Positions 27,174 to 38,764 of a stretch of 64,000 bases of DNA are shown here, piece after piece (position 1 is the first letter of the stretch; each line of letters starts with the position of its first letter). This stretch comes from an uncultured Alphaproteobacteria bacterium (lineage in GTDB: Bacteria > Pseudomonadota > Alphaproteobacteria > Puniceispirillales > Puniceispirillaceae): positions 1 through 64,000 of the forward strand of contig CALEYP010000049.1 in the NCBI GenBank assembly GCA_937924895.1. Reading direction: 5' to 3'. Below the pieces are notes generated by a model that saw only the letters and a list, made by a program, of their open reading frames with translations, searched no databases and was not told the origin of the DNA. The translations under genes were made by a program, and so were the position numbers.

Positions 27174-28478
27174 ATGCGCTCACTGACTCCAAAATATCGC
27201 TTACTTCTACGGGCAACATTTGTTGTCGCTATTGCAAGTGTCATGGGCCTTAATATGCCAACCCAGCAAGGTGCTGTGGCACAAACCAATGAAGATGCCT
27301 ATCGTCAACTATCACTATTTGGTGATGTATTTGAGCGTGTGCGCGGCGAATATGTAGAAGAAAAAACGGATAAAGAACTTATTGAGGCGGCCATTAATGG
27401 CATGCTTACCTCATTAGACCCTCATTCATCATATCTGCCAGATGATAATTTCGAGAAAATGCAGGTCCAAACCAAGGGCCGCTTTGGTGGTCTTGGTATT
27501 GAAGTGACCATGGATAAGGGGTTTGTCAAAGTCGTCTCTCCGATAGATGATACACCAGCCGCTGAGGCAGGGCTGCAACCAGAGGATTTTATCATCGCTG
27601 TGGATGGTGATACGATTTTGGGCATGACTTTGTCAGAGGCCGTTGAACGCTTGCGTGGTCCCATTGGCTCTGAAGTAAAAATTAGCGTTCAGCGTGGTCA
27701 GGCTGAACCGTTTGATGTCACGATCATCCGCGATGAAATTAAAATTCGCTCAGTCCGTCATGAGATTTATGAAGATGTTGGCTATATCCGCCTCACAACC
27801 TTCTCTGAGCAGACAACGCCTGGCTTGATGAATGCCGTTGATGAGATTGTGTCTGAAAAGGGTGAAGAGCTAGCAGGGTTTATTATTGATTTGCGCAATA
27901 ATCCTGGCGGCTTGCTTACCGAAGCTATTTCCGTGGCTGATGCCTTCCTTGAGGAAGGAGAAATCGTATCAACAAGGGGGCGCGAAGATGGACAAACATC
28001 GCATGCCTATGCGCGCCCTGGTGATATCACAAGAGGTATGCCTGTCGTCGTCTTGATTAATTCTGGGTCTGCCTCTGCTTCAGAGATTGTCGCTGGCGCC
28101 CTTAAAGACCATAAGCGTGCTATTTTGATGGGAACACGCTCCTTCGGCAAGGGCTCAGTACAGACCATCATTCCTATGCCAGGTCATGGTGCTATTCGCC
28201 TCACCACAGCGCGCTATTACACACCGTCTGGCGTTTCTATTCAAGCCAAAGGGGTTTCACCTGATATTGAAGTGGAATTGGCACGGATTGAAAAAATTGA
28301 TGGTGCCTACCGTGAAGAGGATTTACGCGGTGCCCTAGATTCCTCTGCCGAAGATGCGGAAGGAGAAGAAAGTGCACCAGATGAGCCGCAAGATATCACA
28401 AAAATTGATTTCCAACTTGCCCGCGCGATTGACTTGCTACAAGGCTTGCGCATTTTCGGCACACTAGACACAAAGTAA
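27174..28478 (+). CDS. ctpA: Carboxy-terminal processing protease (S41)
   Basis: A periplasmic serine protease with a long signal or anchor sequence (1-37), a PDZ domain (about 85-170; KGRFGGLGIEVTMDKG...) and the S41 catalytic domain. The nucleophile is in SGSASASEIVAGAL (near residue 300) and the lysine base in GTRSFGKGSVQT (near 325). The C-terminus has an acidic Glu/Ser-rich stretch. Its genomic neighbours gpmI and rppH are the usual ones in alphaproteobacteria. It likely trims or degrades envelope proteins; its adaptor is not in the window. Confidence 0.95.
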   Translation: MRSLTPKYRLLLRATFVVAIASVMGLNMPTQQGAVAQTNEDAYRQLSLFGDVFERVRGEYVEEKTDKELIEAAINGMLTSLDPHSSYLPDDNFEKMQVQTKGRFGGLGIEVTMDKGFVKVVSPIDDTPAAEAGLQPEDFIIAVDGDTILGMTLSEAVERLRGPIGSEVKISVQRGQAEPFDVTIIRDEIKIRSVRHEIYEDVGYIRLTTFSEQTTPGLMNAVDEIVSEKGEELAGFIIDLRNNPGGLLTEAISVADAFLEEGEIVSTRGREDGQTSHAYARPGDITRGMPVVVLINSGSASASEIVAGALKDHKRAILMGTRSFGKGSVQTIIPMPGHGAIRLTTARYYTPSGVSIQAKGVSPDIEVELARIEKIDGAYREEDLRGALDSSAEDAEGEESAPDEPQDITKIDFQLARAIDLLQGLRIFGTLDTK

Positions 28479-28490
28479 GGATAGATACAG

Positions 28491-28973
28491 ATGCAACCCT
28501 ATGAGGAACGTCCTTATCGGCCCTGTGTTGGTATTTGTCTTGTGAATCAAGACGGCCTCATTTTCGCTGGCAAACGCATTGATAACAAAGCCGAAGCCTG
28601 GCAAATGCCGCAAGGTGGCATTGATGAGGGGGAAGATACCAAGCAAGCCTGTTTTCGGGAAATGGCCGAAGAGATTGGGACAAACAAGGCAGAATGGCTA
28701 GATGAATATTCAGAGTGGCTGAATTATGATATTCCAGAGCCGCTCGCTAATCGTTTGTGGCATGGGAAATATAAAGGCCAGGCACAAAAATGGGTGGTAT
28801 TACGCTACACAGGGTCTGATGATGATATCAATATTGCCACTGAAGAGCCTGAATTTGAGAAATGGCAGTGGATGAGCGCCGAGGAGCTGATTGAACTAGC
28901 GGTGCCGTTTAAAAAAGATGTCTATACAACCATTATGACAGCCTTTGCTTCGCACCTGACACCACAAAGCTAA
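28491..28973 (+). CDS. rppH: RNA pyrophosphohydrolase (Nudix)
   Basis: RppH removes pyrophosphate from mRNA 5' ends to start RNase E decay. The 160-residue length matches. The Nudix box lies at about 43-65, starting GGIDEGEDTKQACFREM and continuing into AEEIGT. The family segments YRPCVGICLVN and the KWVVLRY strand are present. The gene is 12 bases after ctpA, so the two are probably co-transcribed, and it ends at a bidirectional terminator shared with atpC. Confidence 0.95.
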   Translation: MQPYEERPYRPCVGICLVNQDGLIFAGKRIDNKAEAWQMPQGGIDEGEDTKQACFREMAEEIGTNKAEWLDEYSEWLNYDIPEPLANRLWHGKYKGQAQKWVVLRYTGSDDDINIATEEPEFEKWQWMSAEELIELAVPFKKDVYTTIMTAFASHLTPQS

Positions 28974-29001
28974 TTGAACTACCAACCAGATTTCAGCCAT
29001 T

Positions 29002-29029
29002 AAAAAACCCGCTTAAAAGCGGGTTTTTT
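29002..29029. terminator. Bidirectional terminator between rppH and atpC
   Basis: AAAAAACCCGCT, loop TAAA, AGCGGGTTTTTT: twelve pairs with A/T runs at both ends, so it works for rppH on the plus strand and the ATP synthase operon on the minus strand. Confidence 0.95.
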
Positions 29030-29046
29030 GGTATCTGTTTTATCAC

Positions 29047-29403
29047 TTATGCGATGGCGTCTGAAACAGCTGATAAGAACGCTGCCTCTGCTTCTGAGGC
29101 ATTTGCGGCTCTTGCTGATAGCTCTTCGGCTGAGACTTTATTTAGGTCTTCTGCGCGCTGTGCCAGAATAACAACCTTCTCGCCTGTTACGTCTGCAAGC
29201 CCCCCATCAATCATAAAGCTCGATGTAACAGCGCCATTTTCATAAATATCAACACGCCCTTGCTTCAGGTTCGCCAAGACAGGGGCATGGCGAGGTAACA
29301 CGCCAAATAGCCCTTCAGAGCCTGGGATTGTTACCATTTCGACATCCTGCTGGACGAGGACACGTGCTGGTGTCACAAGTTCAAATTGTGTTGTTTCAGC
29401 CAT
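29047..29403 (-). CDS. atpC: ATP synthase F1 epsilon subunit
   Basis: Epsilon subunit of the F1 sector, 118 residues (short compared with the usual 130-140). The N-terminal beta-sandwich (FELVTPARVLVQQDVEMVTI, then GSEGLFGVLPRHAPVL) is intact, and the C-terminal helical region is trimmed. The epsilon subunit modulates F1 rotation; loss of part of its helices usually weakens inhibition. It is the last gene of the operon. Confidence 0.96.
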   Translation of the reverse strand: MAETTQFELVTPARVLVQQDVEMVTIPGSEGLFGVLPRHAPVLANLKQGRVDIYENGAVTSSFMIDGGLADVTGEKVVILAQRAEDLNKVSAEELSARAANASEAEAAFLSAVSDAIA

Positions 29404-29435
29404 AACCTGAATGCTCCTTGAAAGCTGGGGCTGCG

Positions 29436-30884
<1,449 letters not shown>

Positions 30885-30900
30885 TTACATTCGTTATAAT

Positions 30901-31785
30901 TTACAGCGCTTCCGCACCAGAAATGATTTCAATCAATTCCTTAGTGATGTTGGCCTGTCTTGTTCTGTTATAGACAAGAGTGAGGCGATCAATCATATCG
31001 CCAGCATTTCTTGTCGCATTATCCATTGCTGTCATACGAGCGGCAAGCTCTGAGGCTGATGACTCAAGAAGCGCACTGAAGACCTGTGTTGCCACATTGC
31101 GCGGCAATAAAGACTTCAAGATTTCTTCTTCATCTGGCTCATATTCATAAGAGGCGACAGCACCGGCATCAGCTGTATCATCTTCGGCCTCTCCCACCTC
31201 AGCAGGGATAAGTGACTGATGTGTCACATCCTGCTTAATGACAGAAACAAATTTGTTGTACAGCATTGATACAGCATCAAAGCTGCCTGCTTCAAAGCCA
31301 TCAATCATCTTCTGAGCGATTGATTCTGCGTCACCAAATTCAACATTTGTGCCTTGAACACCTTCAACGCGTGCAAATGTCTTATCAGCAATCTCAGAGC
31401 CTAGCGCATCAGCTGATTTACGCCCTACAATATAGACAAGCACCTTTTGGCCAGCTGCTTCTTTTTCTGCGATCACCTGACGGGCGGCGCGTGTGATAAA
31501 GGCATTAAAGCCACCACACAGGCCTTTGTCAGCTGAGACAATCACAAGAAGATGTGTCTTCACCTCTGGGCGACCGACGAGAAGTGCCGGCGCTGATGAG
31601 GCATCAGATTTTGCCGCCAATGACGCGATAACGTCATTCATGCTTGTTGAATACGGACGTGACGCCTCTGCCATTTCCTGAGCACGGCGCAGCTTGGCAG
31701 CTGCGACGAGCTTCATAGCAGATGTAATTTTCTGCGTGGACTTAACGCTATCAATACGCGTTTTCAGGTCCTTCAAATTTGGCAT
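30901..31785 (-). CDS. atpG: ATP synthase F1 gamma subunit
   Basis: The rotating shaft, 294 residues. The N-terminal helix LKDLKTRIDSVKSTQKITSA and the C-terminal RMTAMDNATRNAGDMIDRL are diagnostic. The length is normal for alphaproteobacteria. Confidence 0.98.
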   Translation of the reverse strand: MPNLKDLKTRIDSVKSTQKITSAMKLVAAAKLRRAQEMAEASRPYSTSMNDVIASLAAKSDASSAPALLVGRPEVKTHLLVIVSADKGLCGGFNAFITRAARQVIAEKEAAGQKVLVYIVGRKSADALGSEIADKTFARVEGVQGTNVEFGDAESIAQKMIDGFEAGSFDAVSMLYNKFVSVIKQDVTHQSLIPAEVGEAEDDTADAGAVASYEYEPDEEEILKSLLPRNVATQVFSALLESSASELAARMTAMDNATRNAGDMIDRLTLVYNRTRQANITKELIEIISGAEAL

Positions 31786-31812
31786 CGAAGTCTCTCCTGC
31801 CTAGCGTCTGAC

Positions 31813-33348
31813 TTATGCGAAGCTCTTAGCGAAAGCTTCGATTTCAGCACGTAGCTTTGCTTCAGTTTCGTCTGACAGTTTCTGCTCTTCACGGATAGAC
31901 TTTAGGATGTCCTGACCAGCGCTGTGGATATGCTCCATCAAGCCAGCTTCGAAACGACCAACGTCTGCTACAGCAATCTTATCAAGATAGCCCTTCACAC
32001 CAGCGAAGATAACGACAACCTGCTCTTCAACAGTCAATGGTGAATATTGTGGCTGCTTGAGCAATTCTGTCAAACGAGCACCACGCTCTAGCAATTGACG
32101 TGTTGACGCATCCATGTCTGACGCGAACTGCGCGAAGGCCGCCATTTCACGATACTGGGCAAGCTCAAGCTTAATTGAACCAGCCACCTGCTTCATCGCT
32201 TTAATCTGCGCAGCAGATCCCACACGAGACACTGACAAACCTGTATTCACAGCCGGACGGATACCTTTGTAGAATAGTTCAGTTTCTAGGAAGATCTGAC
32301 CATCTGTAATCGAAATCACGTTTGTTGGAATATAGGCTGACAAGTCACCCGCTTGCGTTTCAATCACTGGCAAAGCTGTCAATGAACCTGAGCCATTATC
32401 AGCATTCAATTTCGCCGCACGCTCAAGAAGGCGTGAGTGCAAGTAGAATACGTCACCAGGATACGCTTCACGGCCCGGAGGACGACGAAGCAATAGTGAC
32501 ATCTGACGATAGGCCACAGCTTGCTTTGACAAATCATCATATACCACAAGGGCGTGCATGCCATTATCGCGGAAATATTCACCCATTGCCGCGGCTGTAT
32601 AAGGCGCCAAGAACTGCATTGGTGCTGGATCTGACGCTGTGGCTGCCACAACGATTGAATATTCCATTGCGCCATTTTCTTCTAGCGCACGCACAATCTG
32701 TGCCACTGTTGAACGCTTCTGGCCAACCGCAACAAAGATACAGAACAACTTCTTGCTATCATCGCCGCCGGCTGCGTCATTCACAGCTTTCTGGTTGATG
32801 AAAGTATCAAGCGCAATCGCTGTCTTACCTGTTTGGCGGTCACCAATAATCAATTCACGCTGGCCACGACCGATTGGCACCAAAGCGTCAATCGCTTTTA
32901 GGCCTGTCTGCATTGGCTCATGCACTGACTGACGAGGCATAATACCAGGGGCTTTCACTTCAACACGTGTGCGTGTCACATCTTCCAATGGACCTTTGCC
33001 ATCGATAGGGTTACCAAGCGCGTCAACAACGCGGCCTAGCAGACCTTTACCAACAGGTGTATCCACAATCGATGCTGTACGACGCACGACATCGCCTTCG
33101 CGAATACCACGGTCATCACCAAAGATAACGATACCGACATTGTCAGTTTCTAGGTTCAGCGCCATCCCTTTGATGCCGCCGTCAAATTCGACCATTTCAC
33201 CGGCCTGAACATTATCGAGACCATAGACGCGGGCAATACCGTCACCTACAGATAGAACACGACCTACCTCAGCCACTTCGGCTTCAGAGCCGAAATTGGC
33301 AATTTGGTCCTTGAGAATCGCAGAAATTTCAGCTGCACGGATATCCAT
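31813..33348 (-). CDS. atpA: ATP synthase F1 alpha subunit
   Basis: Regulatory and structural subunit (511 residues from ATG 33348) with Walker A GDRQTGKT (near 169-176) and the motif [20 protein letters not shown]. The start overlaps the atpH stop codon in the form TGATG; the ORF could be read from GTG 33351, but ATG is preferred. The order atpHAGDC on one strand, lacking any F0 gene, is typical of alphaproteobacteria, whose F0 genes lie elsewhere. Confidence 0.98.
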   Translation of the reverse strand: MDIRAAEISAILKDQIANFGSEAEVAEVGRVLSVGDGIARVYGLDNVQAGEMVEFDGGIKGMALNLETDNVGIVIFGDDRGIREGDVVRRTASIVDTPVGKGLLGRVVDALGNPIDGKGPLEDVTRTRVEVKAPGIMPRQSVHEPMQTGLKAIDALVPIGRGQRELIIGDRQTGKTAIALDTFINQKAVNDAAGGDDSKKLFCIFVAVGQKRSTVAQIVRALEENGAMEYSIVVAATASDPAPMQFLAPYTAAAMGEYFRDNGMHALVVYDDLSKQAVAYRQMSLLLRRPPGREAYPGDVFYLHSRLLERAAKLNADNGSGSLTALPVIETQAGDLSAYIPTNVISITDGQIFLETELFYKGIRPAVNTGLSVSRVGSAAQIKAMKQVAGSIKLELAQYREMAAFAQFASDMDASTRQLLERGARLTELLKQPQYSPLTVEEQVVVIFAGVKGYLDKIAVADVGRFEAGLMEHIHSAGQDILKSIREEQKLSDETEAKLRAEIEAFAKSFA

Positions 33349-33902
33349 CACGCAACACCCTTCATGGCGGCTTCAAGCCGGTTGAGTTTCGTTTTGATTG
33401 ACGTATCAATCATACGGGAACCAATGCGCACAACAAGACCACCGATTAAGGATGGGTCTACACGCATCGAAAGAGATAATTTATCGCTGCCAGCAATCTT
33501 GGCAACGGTGTCTTGCACCAACTTTTGACGCTCATCATCAAGCGCCACAGCTGATACGATTTCGGCTGAAATCTGGCCGCGCTTCTTGGCGACTAGCTCA
33601 GCAAAATTCTGCATGATGCGTTCAAGCGCGAACAGACGACCATTCTGCGCGACAGCACCAATAAATTTGACAGTCAAAGGATTGGCCCCTGCTTTTTCAA
33701 GCACAGCTGTCATCGCAGCTGTTTGTTCCTGGCGACCTAATACCGGTGAGGTAATAAGGCGGCCTAGATCATCGCTTGATTCAATCATTTTGGCAGTGGC
33801 ATCGAAATCAGCAAGTACGGCATCGATCGCATCGGCTTCGCTTGCTAATTCATAAAGGGCGCCAGCGTATCTGGCTGCCAGACCTGTTGTTACGGAACTC
33901 AA
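33348..33902 (-). CDS. atpH: ATP synthase F1 delta subunit
   Basis: Peripheral-stalk subunit (184 residues) joining F1 to F0. The family has no ATG here: I propose TTG 33902 because the sequence then begins [20 protein letters not shown] as in homologues and a GAGGGA ribosome site is correctly spaced. The longer frame to 33953 adds 17 non-matching residues. The C-terminal [20 protein letters not shown] motif is intact. It is the first gene of the operon. Confidence 0.94.
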   Translation of the reverse strand: MSSVTTGLAARYAGALYELASEADAIDAVLADFDATAKMIESSDDLGRLITSPVLGRQEQTAAMTAVLEKAGANPLTVKFIGAVAQNGRLFALERIMQNFAELVAKKRGQISAEIVSAVALDDERQKLVQDTVAKIAGSDKLSLSMRVDPSLIGGLVVRIGSRMIDTSIKTKLNRLEAAMKGVA

Positions 33903-33982
33903 CTTCTGCTTCCCTCTTCTATGCGTGCTGCCCAGCGATTCCAGGCCCCACAACCCGCTCTTATCAGCGCTTTTCTATGGTG

Positions 33983-33988
33983 ATTATA
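33983..33988 (-). promoter_or_regulatory. -10 box of the atpHAGDC operon
   Basis: Minus-strand TATAAT at 33988-33983, about 80 bases before the atpH start; no good -35 is at the right distance, which fits an activated promoter. Confidence 0.5.
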
Positions 33989-34020
33989 CTATAGATGTCT
34001 GATCTGCTGTGGGTGAACTA

Positions 34021-34091
34021 TCACAGGATGTTGTGAAAGGCAAGTCAGAAGGGGCTTAGAATCACAGCAAAATGTGATCTGCGTCACATTG
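34021..34091. promoter_or_regulatory. Cluster of TGTGA/TCACA half-sites upstream of atpH
   Basis: Three overlapping inverted repeats: TCACA-GGATGT-TGTGA (34021-34036), ATCACA-GCAAAA-TGTGAT (34061-34078) and AATGTGA-TCTGCG-TCACATT (34071-34090). The last resembles the CRP consensus TGTGA-N6-TCACA, centred about 95-105 bases upstream of the predicted start. The repeat beside the priA stop could alternatively form a weak terminator for priA. Which it is cannot be decided here. Confidence 0.45.
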
Positions 34092-36329
34092 TCAGAGAAA
34101 AGAATAAGGATCGATGTCGATCTGCAAATGAATCTGGCTCGGAATCCTAACCTCTGCGGTCCACTCATGAAGAATATGTTGTAAATTCACCTTTTTCGGC
34201 GACCTTATTAAAAACCGGATTCGGTGACGCCCTCTGATGCGGGCGATGGGGGCAGGCGTTGGGCCCCAAATATCAACTTGCTGAAACTGCGGTTTTGCCT
34301 CTGCCATGGCTTTGGCGACTTGCAATAGCTGGCTTTCATCGGGGCCATGCAAAATCAGGGCTGCGAGGCGTGAGAAAGGCGGCATTTCTGCCTGTTCCCG
34401 TAACTCTGTCTCAAGCGCAAGGAACTGATCACGGTCACCTGATGCGAGTGCTTTAAAGACAGCATTATCAGGCTCGTAACTTTGAAGTAACGCGCGACCA
34501 TCTGTGCTGGTGCGTCCTGCCCGACCCGCGGCTTGCGATAAAATTTGATAGGTGCGCTCAGCTGCTCGCAAATCACCACCCGCCAGTCCCAAATCAGCAT
34601 CGATCACGCCAACCAGCGTCAGATTCGGGAAATGATGACCTTTTGCGGCCATTTGTGTGCCAATGATAATATCAACCTCGCCATCGGTAATCGCCCGCAA
34701 CATTTCAGCTGCGATCTCAGGTCGAGCCATCGTATCAGAAGAAAATACGCAATAGCGCGCCTCTGGAAAGAGATGCCCGACCTCTTCTGCCAAGCGCTCT
34801 ACCCCAGGCCCATAGGCGCGCATCTGTCCTGTTGCCCCACACTCATCACACTGATCCTCAGCCGGTGGGCGCAAGGGCGTGCGAAACCCGCAATGATGAC
34901 ATTGGCGTGCCCCAGAGAGGCGGTGCGTCACAAGCCAGCTATCACAGGCTTGGCATGTGGCCTTTGCCCCACATGATTCGCAAATTGATAAAGGGGCATA
35001 CCCACGCCGATTTAGATAGAGCAAACTTTGCTTGCCAGCTGCGAGTGTCTCTTGCAGCGCCTCAACCAGATAGGCTGAGAGCCATTTCCCCGCGGCTGGT
35101 TTATCTCTTTTCAAATCAACCATTTCTATTTGTGGCAAGCGCGCCCCGCCATGTCGGTCAGATAATTGCCAGTGATGATAGCGTTTTGGTTGACCGCCAT
35201 TTGTCCCTTGCCCGGCATTGACCCAGCTCTCTAAAGACGGTGTAGCGGTCGCAAGAATCACTGGCACCTCTTCAATAAAGGCCCGTTGCACCGCCATGTC
35301 CCTCGCATGATAAAACACCATATCTTCTTGTTTGAAGGCGGCTTCATGTTCTTCATCAATGATAATCAGACCCAGAGACGTAAAGGGCAGAAATAAAGCA
35401 GAACGCGCGCCCACGACCACCATCGGCTCACCTGCGAGGCAAGCGCGCCAAATATGACGTCTTTTGGCGGGTGAGATAGAGGAGTGCCAAATCACAGGTT
35501 TGACACCGAACCGCGCTTCAAAGCGGGATTGCCATGCCGCTGTTAGGGCAATTTCTGGCAATAGGATCATGAGCTGCTTACCAGCCTTGATCTGATCTGC
35601 CACCAATTCAAAATATACTTCTGTTTTACCGGAACCTGTCACCCCATCGAGAAGATGCGCGCTATAGCCAGACAATAAATGACCTCGAATGCCGTCGACT
35701 ACCTCTTGCTGAGCCGCCGTTAACGTCACAGGCTTATGATCAGGGTTCGGCTGGGCAATTATGGCTTGTTTTGGCACCTCATAGCTTTCCAACAAGCCTG
35801 CTTTCGCCATCGCTTTCACAATGGCTGGCGATGTCCCTGTCTCTTGGGCTAGCTCCTTGGCTGGCAAGGGCGGATTCGCTTCCAGAAATGACCAAATCCG
35901 CTGTCTTTTGGGTGTCAGCTTTTTATCATCAGCACGCTGCCCCACATGATAGATGGTGTCTGTCGCAGGGGGCTGAAAGGCAGAGGGCGTTGACAGCATC
36001 ATCCGCATCACCATGCCAAACGGCGCCATTGTCCAATTTGCCACTGCTTTTAAAAAGCGGAGATGCGCGTCTGTCAGAGGCGGGCTATCAGCCAGAGCCG
36101 CCACCTCTTTTAAGCGCGGTGATGGCACATCATCTGAGCTGCCATGCCCCATGACCAAACCCCAAACGAGCCGGCTACCAAGTGGCACATGTATAATCGT
36201 CCCAATAGGGCTGTCAGCTGCTGGCCCTGCGAGATAGTCATAGCATAATAGCCTCTCTCCTCTGACTGGGAGCGGCACAGCAACCTGAATGATTTTCTGT
36301 TGCTTATGCATCTGGCTATCGGCTGTCAT
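34092..36329 (-). CDS. priA: Primosomal protein N' (replication-restart helicase)
   Basis: PriA (745 residues) reloads the replisome at stalled forks. It has the N-terminal 3'-DNA-binding domain, Walker [16 protein letters not shown], the DEEH box ([12 protein letters not shown]) and eight zinc-binding cysteines in the pairs CESC, CQAC, CHHC and [12 protein letters not shown] marks helicase motif VI. Its position upstream of atpH on the same strand is common in alphaproteobacteria. Confidence 0.97.
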   Translation of the reverse strand: MTADSQMHKQQKIIQVAVPLPVRGERLLCYDYLAGPAADSPIGTIIHVPLGSRLVWGLVMGHGSSDDVPSPRLKEVAALADSPPLTDAHLRFLKAVANWTMAPFGMVMRMMLSTPSAFQPPATDTIYHVGQRADDKKLTPKRQRIWSFLEANPPLPAKELAQETGTSPAIVKAMAKAGLLESYEVPKQAIIAQPNPDHKPVTLTAAQQEVVDGIRGHLLSGYSAHLLDGVTGSGKTEVYFELVADQIKAGKQLMILLPEIALTAAWQSRFEARFGVKPVIWHSSISPAKRRHIWRACLAGEPMVVVGARSALFLPFTSLGLIIIDEEHEAAFKQEDMVFYHARDMAVQRAFIEEVPVILATATPSLESWVNAGQGTNGGQPKRYHHWQLSDRHGGARLPQIEMVDLKRDKPAAGKWLSAYLVEALQETLAAGKQSLLYLNRRGYAPLSICESCGAKATCQACDSWLVTHRLSGARQCHHCGFRTPLRPPAEDQCDECGATGQMRAYGPGVERLAEEVGHLFPEARYCVFSSDTMARPEIAAEMLRAITDGEVDIIIGTQMAAKGHHFPNLTLVGVIDADLGLAGGDLRAAERTYQILSQAAGRAGRTSTDGRALLQSYEPDNAVFKALASGDRDQFLALETELREQAEMPPFSRLAALILHGPDESQLLQVAKAMAEAKPQFQQVDIWGPTPAPIARIRGRHRIRFLIRSPKKVNLQHILHEWTAEVRIPSQIHLQIDIDPYSFL

Positions 36330-36404
36330 CTGGTTCTTTCACCTCTATCATTTGCGCTTGCCAGTCCTAACTCAAGGGCGTATTTTTGGCGTATTCAAAG
36401 CACT

Positions 36405-36410
36405 TATAAT
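36405..36410 (+). promoter_or_regulatory. -10 box for the transaldolase gene
   Basis: A perfect TATAAT, about 44 bases before ATG 36454, with only a T-rich -35. It lies in the divergent gap with priA. Confidence 0.5.
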
Positions 36411-36453
36411 GTGTCCCTGTGATACTGGGCGCAAGCAGCAAAGGCAAAAGATA

Positions 36454-37107
36454 ATGAAAATTTTTCTCGATACCGCAGATATCTCTGAAATCCGTCGTCT
36501 CGCTCCGACAGGCATGGTTGATGGGGTCACCACAAACCCGTCACTGATCGCCAAATCCAGCGATGATATTCTTGCGACTATCAAAGAGATTTGCGCTGAA
36601 ATTCCTGGCCCTGTTAGCGCAGAGGTCACAGCCACTGATTATGACACTATGTTAAAAGAAGGCTTAAAGCTGGCTGATCTCGCTGATAATGTCGCTGTGA
36701 AAGTGCCTTTGACAGTGGATGGCTTGAAGGTTTGTAAAACATTATCAGACCAAGGTATTATGGTGAATGTCACCTTATGTTTCTCGGCGGCCCAAGCCTT
36801 GCTCGCAGCGAAAGCTGGCGCAGCCTTTATTTCACCTTTCGTCGGACGCCTCGATGATTTGGGTCAAGATGGTATGAATCTCATCCAAGAGATCATCACA
36901 TTATATGATAATTACGATTTCGATACAGAGGTTCTTGTGGCATCTGCCAGAGGCCCGCAACATGTGGTTGATGCGGCTCTGCTTGGCGCTGATGTGGTTA
37001 CATTACCGCCAGCCATCTTAGATAAGATGTATCATCACCCTCTTACAGATAATGGTCTTGCCGCCTTCTTGTCTGATTGGCAGAAAACCGGCCAGTCAAT
37101 CCTGTAG
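36454..37107 (+). CDS. Transaldolase / fructose-6-phosphate aldolase family
   Basis: A small (217-residue) transaldolase-family protein beginning [10 protein letters not shown]. The Schiff-base lysine is Lys83 in NVAVKVPLT. The longer upstream frame (36289) lacks homology and overlaps priA, so ATG 36454 with AAGG is used. Short members are either true transaldolases of the pentose-phosphate pathway or fructose-6-phosphate aldolases; sequence reading alone does not separate them, so no symbol is given. Confidence 0.92.
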   Translation: MKIFLDTADISEIRRLAPTGMVDGVTTNPSLIAKSSDDILATIKEICAEIPGPVSAEVTATDYDTMLKEGLKLADLADNVAVKVPLTVDGLKVCKTLSDQGIMVNVTLCFSAAQALLAAKAGAAFISPFVGRLDDLGQDGMNLIQEIITLYDNYDFDTEVLVASARGPQHVVDAALLGADVVTLPPAILDKMYHHPLTDNGLAAFLSDWQKTGQSIL

Positions 37108-37156
37108 ACCGCCTGCTAGCATGTGATCAAACACACTACTCTGGGGAGAGGCCGCT

Positions 37157-37831
37157 ATGAGCGTAACAAAAGATGATGTCTTATCGTTTTTAGCGGCTCA
37201 TCCCAATTTCCTGTCTGAGAATCAGCGTTTCTTGCGCGAACACCAGATCTCGCTAGGAGCGCCTAACAGCACCGATAATGTGATCAATGTAACAGATCGC
37301 ATCGCCCAACGCGCCCGTGATGATGCCCGTAAGGCCGAGGCTGAGACGCATTCTCTATTGAGTGTTGCAGCGGAAAATATGCTGCATTGGCAAGAACTTC
37401 ACCTTGCCACGCTCGGATTTCTGGCTTGCAACAATCTGCAAGGCTTTGCGCAGATGGTTGATGAGGAATTGCCGCTGATTTTTGGATTGGCCGGCTCACG
37501 CCTCATCATGCCAGCAGAAACCGCGCTTGCCGAAGCGGAGCAGCTTGGGTTTTTAGTTCTACCAGAAGATGAGATCACAGCCTTATGCCATGCTGATACG
37601 ATCTATATGGGGCCACCCCCTGATAAAGGCTCTGGGCTGTTTTCTTGTCCCACAGCTAGTATGGCAATTATGAAACTACCTGATCAATTGGAGCCGCCAA
37701 TCCGTGGCTCTGCCCTTGTGCTAGCAGGAAGACGTCCAGATAGTTTTGAGGCAGATAAGGGGCGTACCTTGCTGATTCATTTAGCTGAGATGGTTGGGGT
37801 GTGCCTGTTATCTTTAATAGAAGCGTCATGA
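37157..37831 (+). CDS. DUF484 family protein
   Basis: A 224-residue protein with the DUF484 signature at the N-terminus: VLSFLAAHPNFLSENQRFL. A GAF-like fold follows. The family commonly lies just before xerC, as here, and function is unknown; a cofactor-sensing role is sometimes proposed. The stop overlaps the xerC start (ATGA). Confidence 0.88.
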   Translation: MSVTKDDVLSFLAAHPNFLSENQRFLREHQISLGAPNSTDNVINVTDRIAQRARDDARKAEAETHSLLSVAAENMLHWQELHLATLGFLACNNLQGFAQMVDEELPLIFGLAGSRLIMPAETALAEAEQLGFLVLPEDEITALCHADTIYMGPPPDKGSGLFSCPTASMAIMKLPDQLEPPIRGSALVLAGRRPDSFEADKGRTLLIHLAEMVGVCLLSLIEAS

Positions 37832-38715
37832 CAAATTGGCAAACGGCATGGCTTTTATGGCTGCAGGCGGAACGACGCTATCCTGAAAATACCTTGCAAG
37901 CCTATCAACGCGATTTCGAAGATTACTGCGGCTTCATCACGGCACGGCAGGGCGATATCGCCACACCTGATAGGGCGCTCTTTCGCCACTATTTAGCCGC
38001 ACTTCAGCAAAAAGGGCTCGCCAAGACAACAATTGCAAGGCGTGTCTCTTCTTTGCGGTCTTATTATCGCTATGGCTTAAAGCATGAAGGGGTCAGCCTA
38101 CCAGATATCAGCTGGATGAAAGCACCGCGCGGTCACAAGCCGCTGCCAAAAGCCGTCTCAGGCGCACAAGCTGAAGCCTTACTCTCGGCACTTGCAAAAA
38201 AAGACCAAGATCCTTGGGTCACGCAAAGAGATACCGCGCTATTATTGCTCTTATATGGGGCTGGTTTACGATTATCAGAAGCATTATCTCTGACAGCTGG
38301 CCAATTACCGCTATCTGACTGGCTACGAATCACTGGCAAAGGCGGCAAGAGCCGTGATGTGCCTCTCTTGCCTGTGATTACCCAAACCATCCATCTCTAT
38401 CATGATGTGTGTCCCTTTGATCAACAAGGCACAGATCCGCTATTTGTCTCAATAAGAGGAAATGCCTTAGGGCCGCGCGCGGTGCAGAGATTGCTGGAAG
38501 AATTGCGCCTCATGGCAAATCTGCCGGCGCACACCACGCCGCATGCCTTGCGCCATGCCTTTGCGACCTCACTTCTGGCAGGGGGTGGAGATTTGCGTGC
38601 CATCCAACAATTACTAGGCCATGCCAGCCTATCCACAACACAGCTTTATACACATATTGATTCGGCTAGGCTTACCGATGTGCATCAACAAACCCATCCC
38701 CGAGCCAAAAAATAA
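37828..38715 (+). CDS. xerC: Tyrosine recombinase XerC
   Basis: XerC resolves chromosome dimers at dif with XerD, controlled by FtsK. Counting from ATG 37828 (295 residues) the catalytic set is Arg148, Lys171 or Lys174 in the GKGGKSRDVP turn, His239/Arg242 (HALRH), His265 (LLGHAS) and the nucleophile Tyr274 (LYTH). The N-terminal SAM-like core-binding domain is intact. The DUF484-xerC order identifies it as the housekeeping enzyme, not an element integrase. Confidence 0.94.
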   Translation: MTNWQTAWLLWLQAERRYPENTLQAYQRDFEDYCGFITARQGDIATPDRALFRHYLAALQQKGLAKTTIARRVSSLRSYYRYGLKHEGVSLPDISWMKAPRGHKPLPKAVSGAQAEALLSALAKKDQDPWVTQRDTALLLLLYGAGLRLSEALSLTAGQLPLSDWLRITGKGGKSRDVPLLPVITQTIHLYHDVCPFDQQGTDPLFVSIRGNALGPRAVQRLLEELRLMANLPAHTTPHALRHAFATSLLAGGGDLRAIQQLLGHASLSTTQLYTHIDSARLTDVHQQTHPRAKK

Positions 38716-38738
38716 GCCTGCTATGACGCAGGCTTATT
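38711..38738. terminator. Inverted repeat between xerC and lpd
   Basis: AATAAGCCTGC, loop TATGAC, GCAGGCTTATT: eleven perfect pairs between convergent genes. T-runs are short, so a bidirectional terminator is likely but not textbook. Confidence 0.75.
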
Positions 38739-38764
38739 CTATCATTCCTATAAAGCGGGGCAGA

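Noticed and set aside
34092..36329. PriA zinc-cysteine count as abnormal
   Set aside because: All eight cysteines are present in the four usual CxxC pairs, so the enzyme looks intact.
37828..38715. Integrase of a mobile element
   Set aside because: The DUF484 neighbour, length and catalytic residues mark it as housekeeping XerC; no att repeats or cargo genes are nearby.
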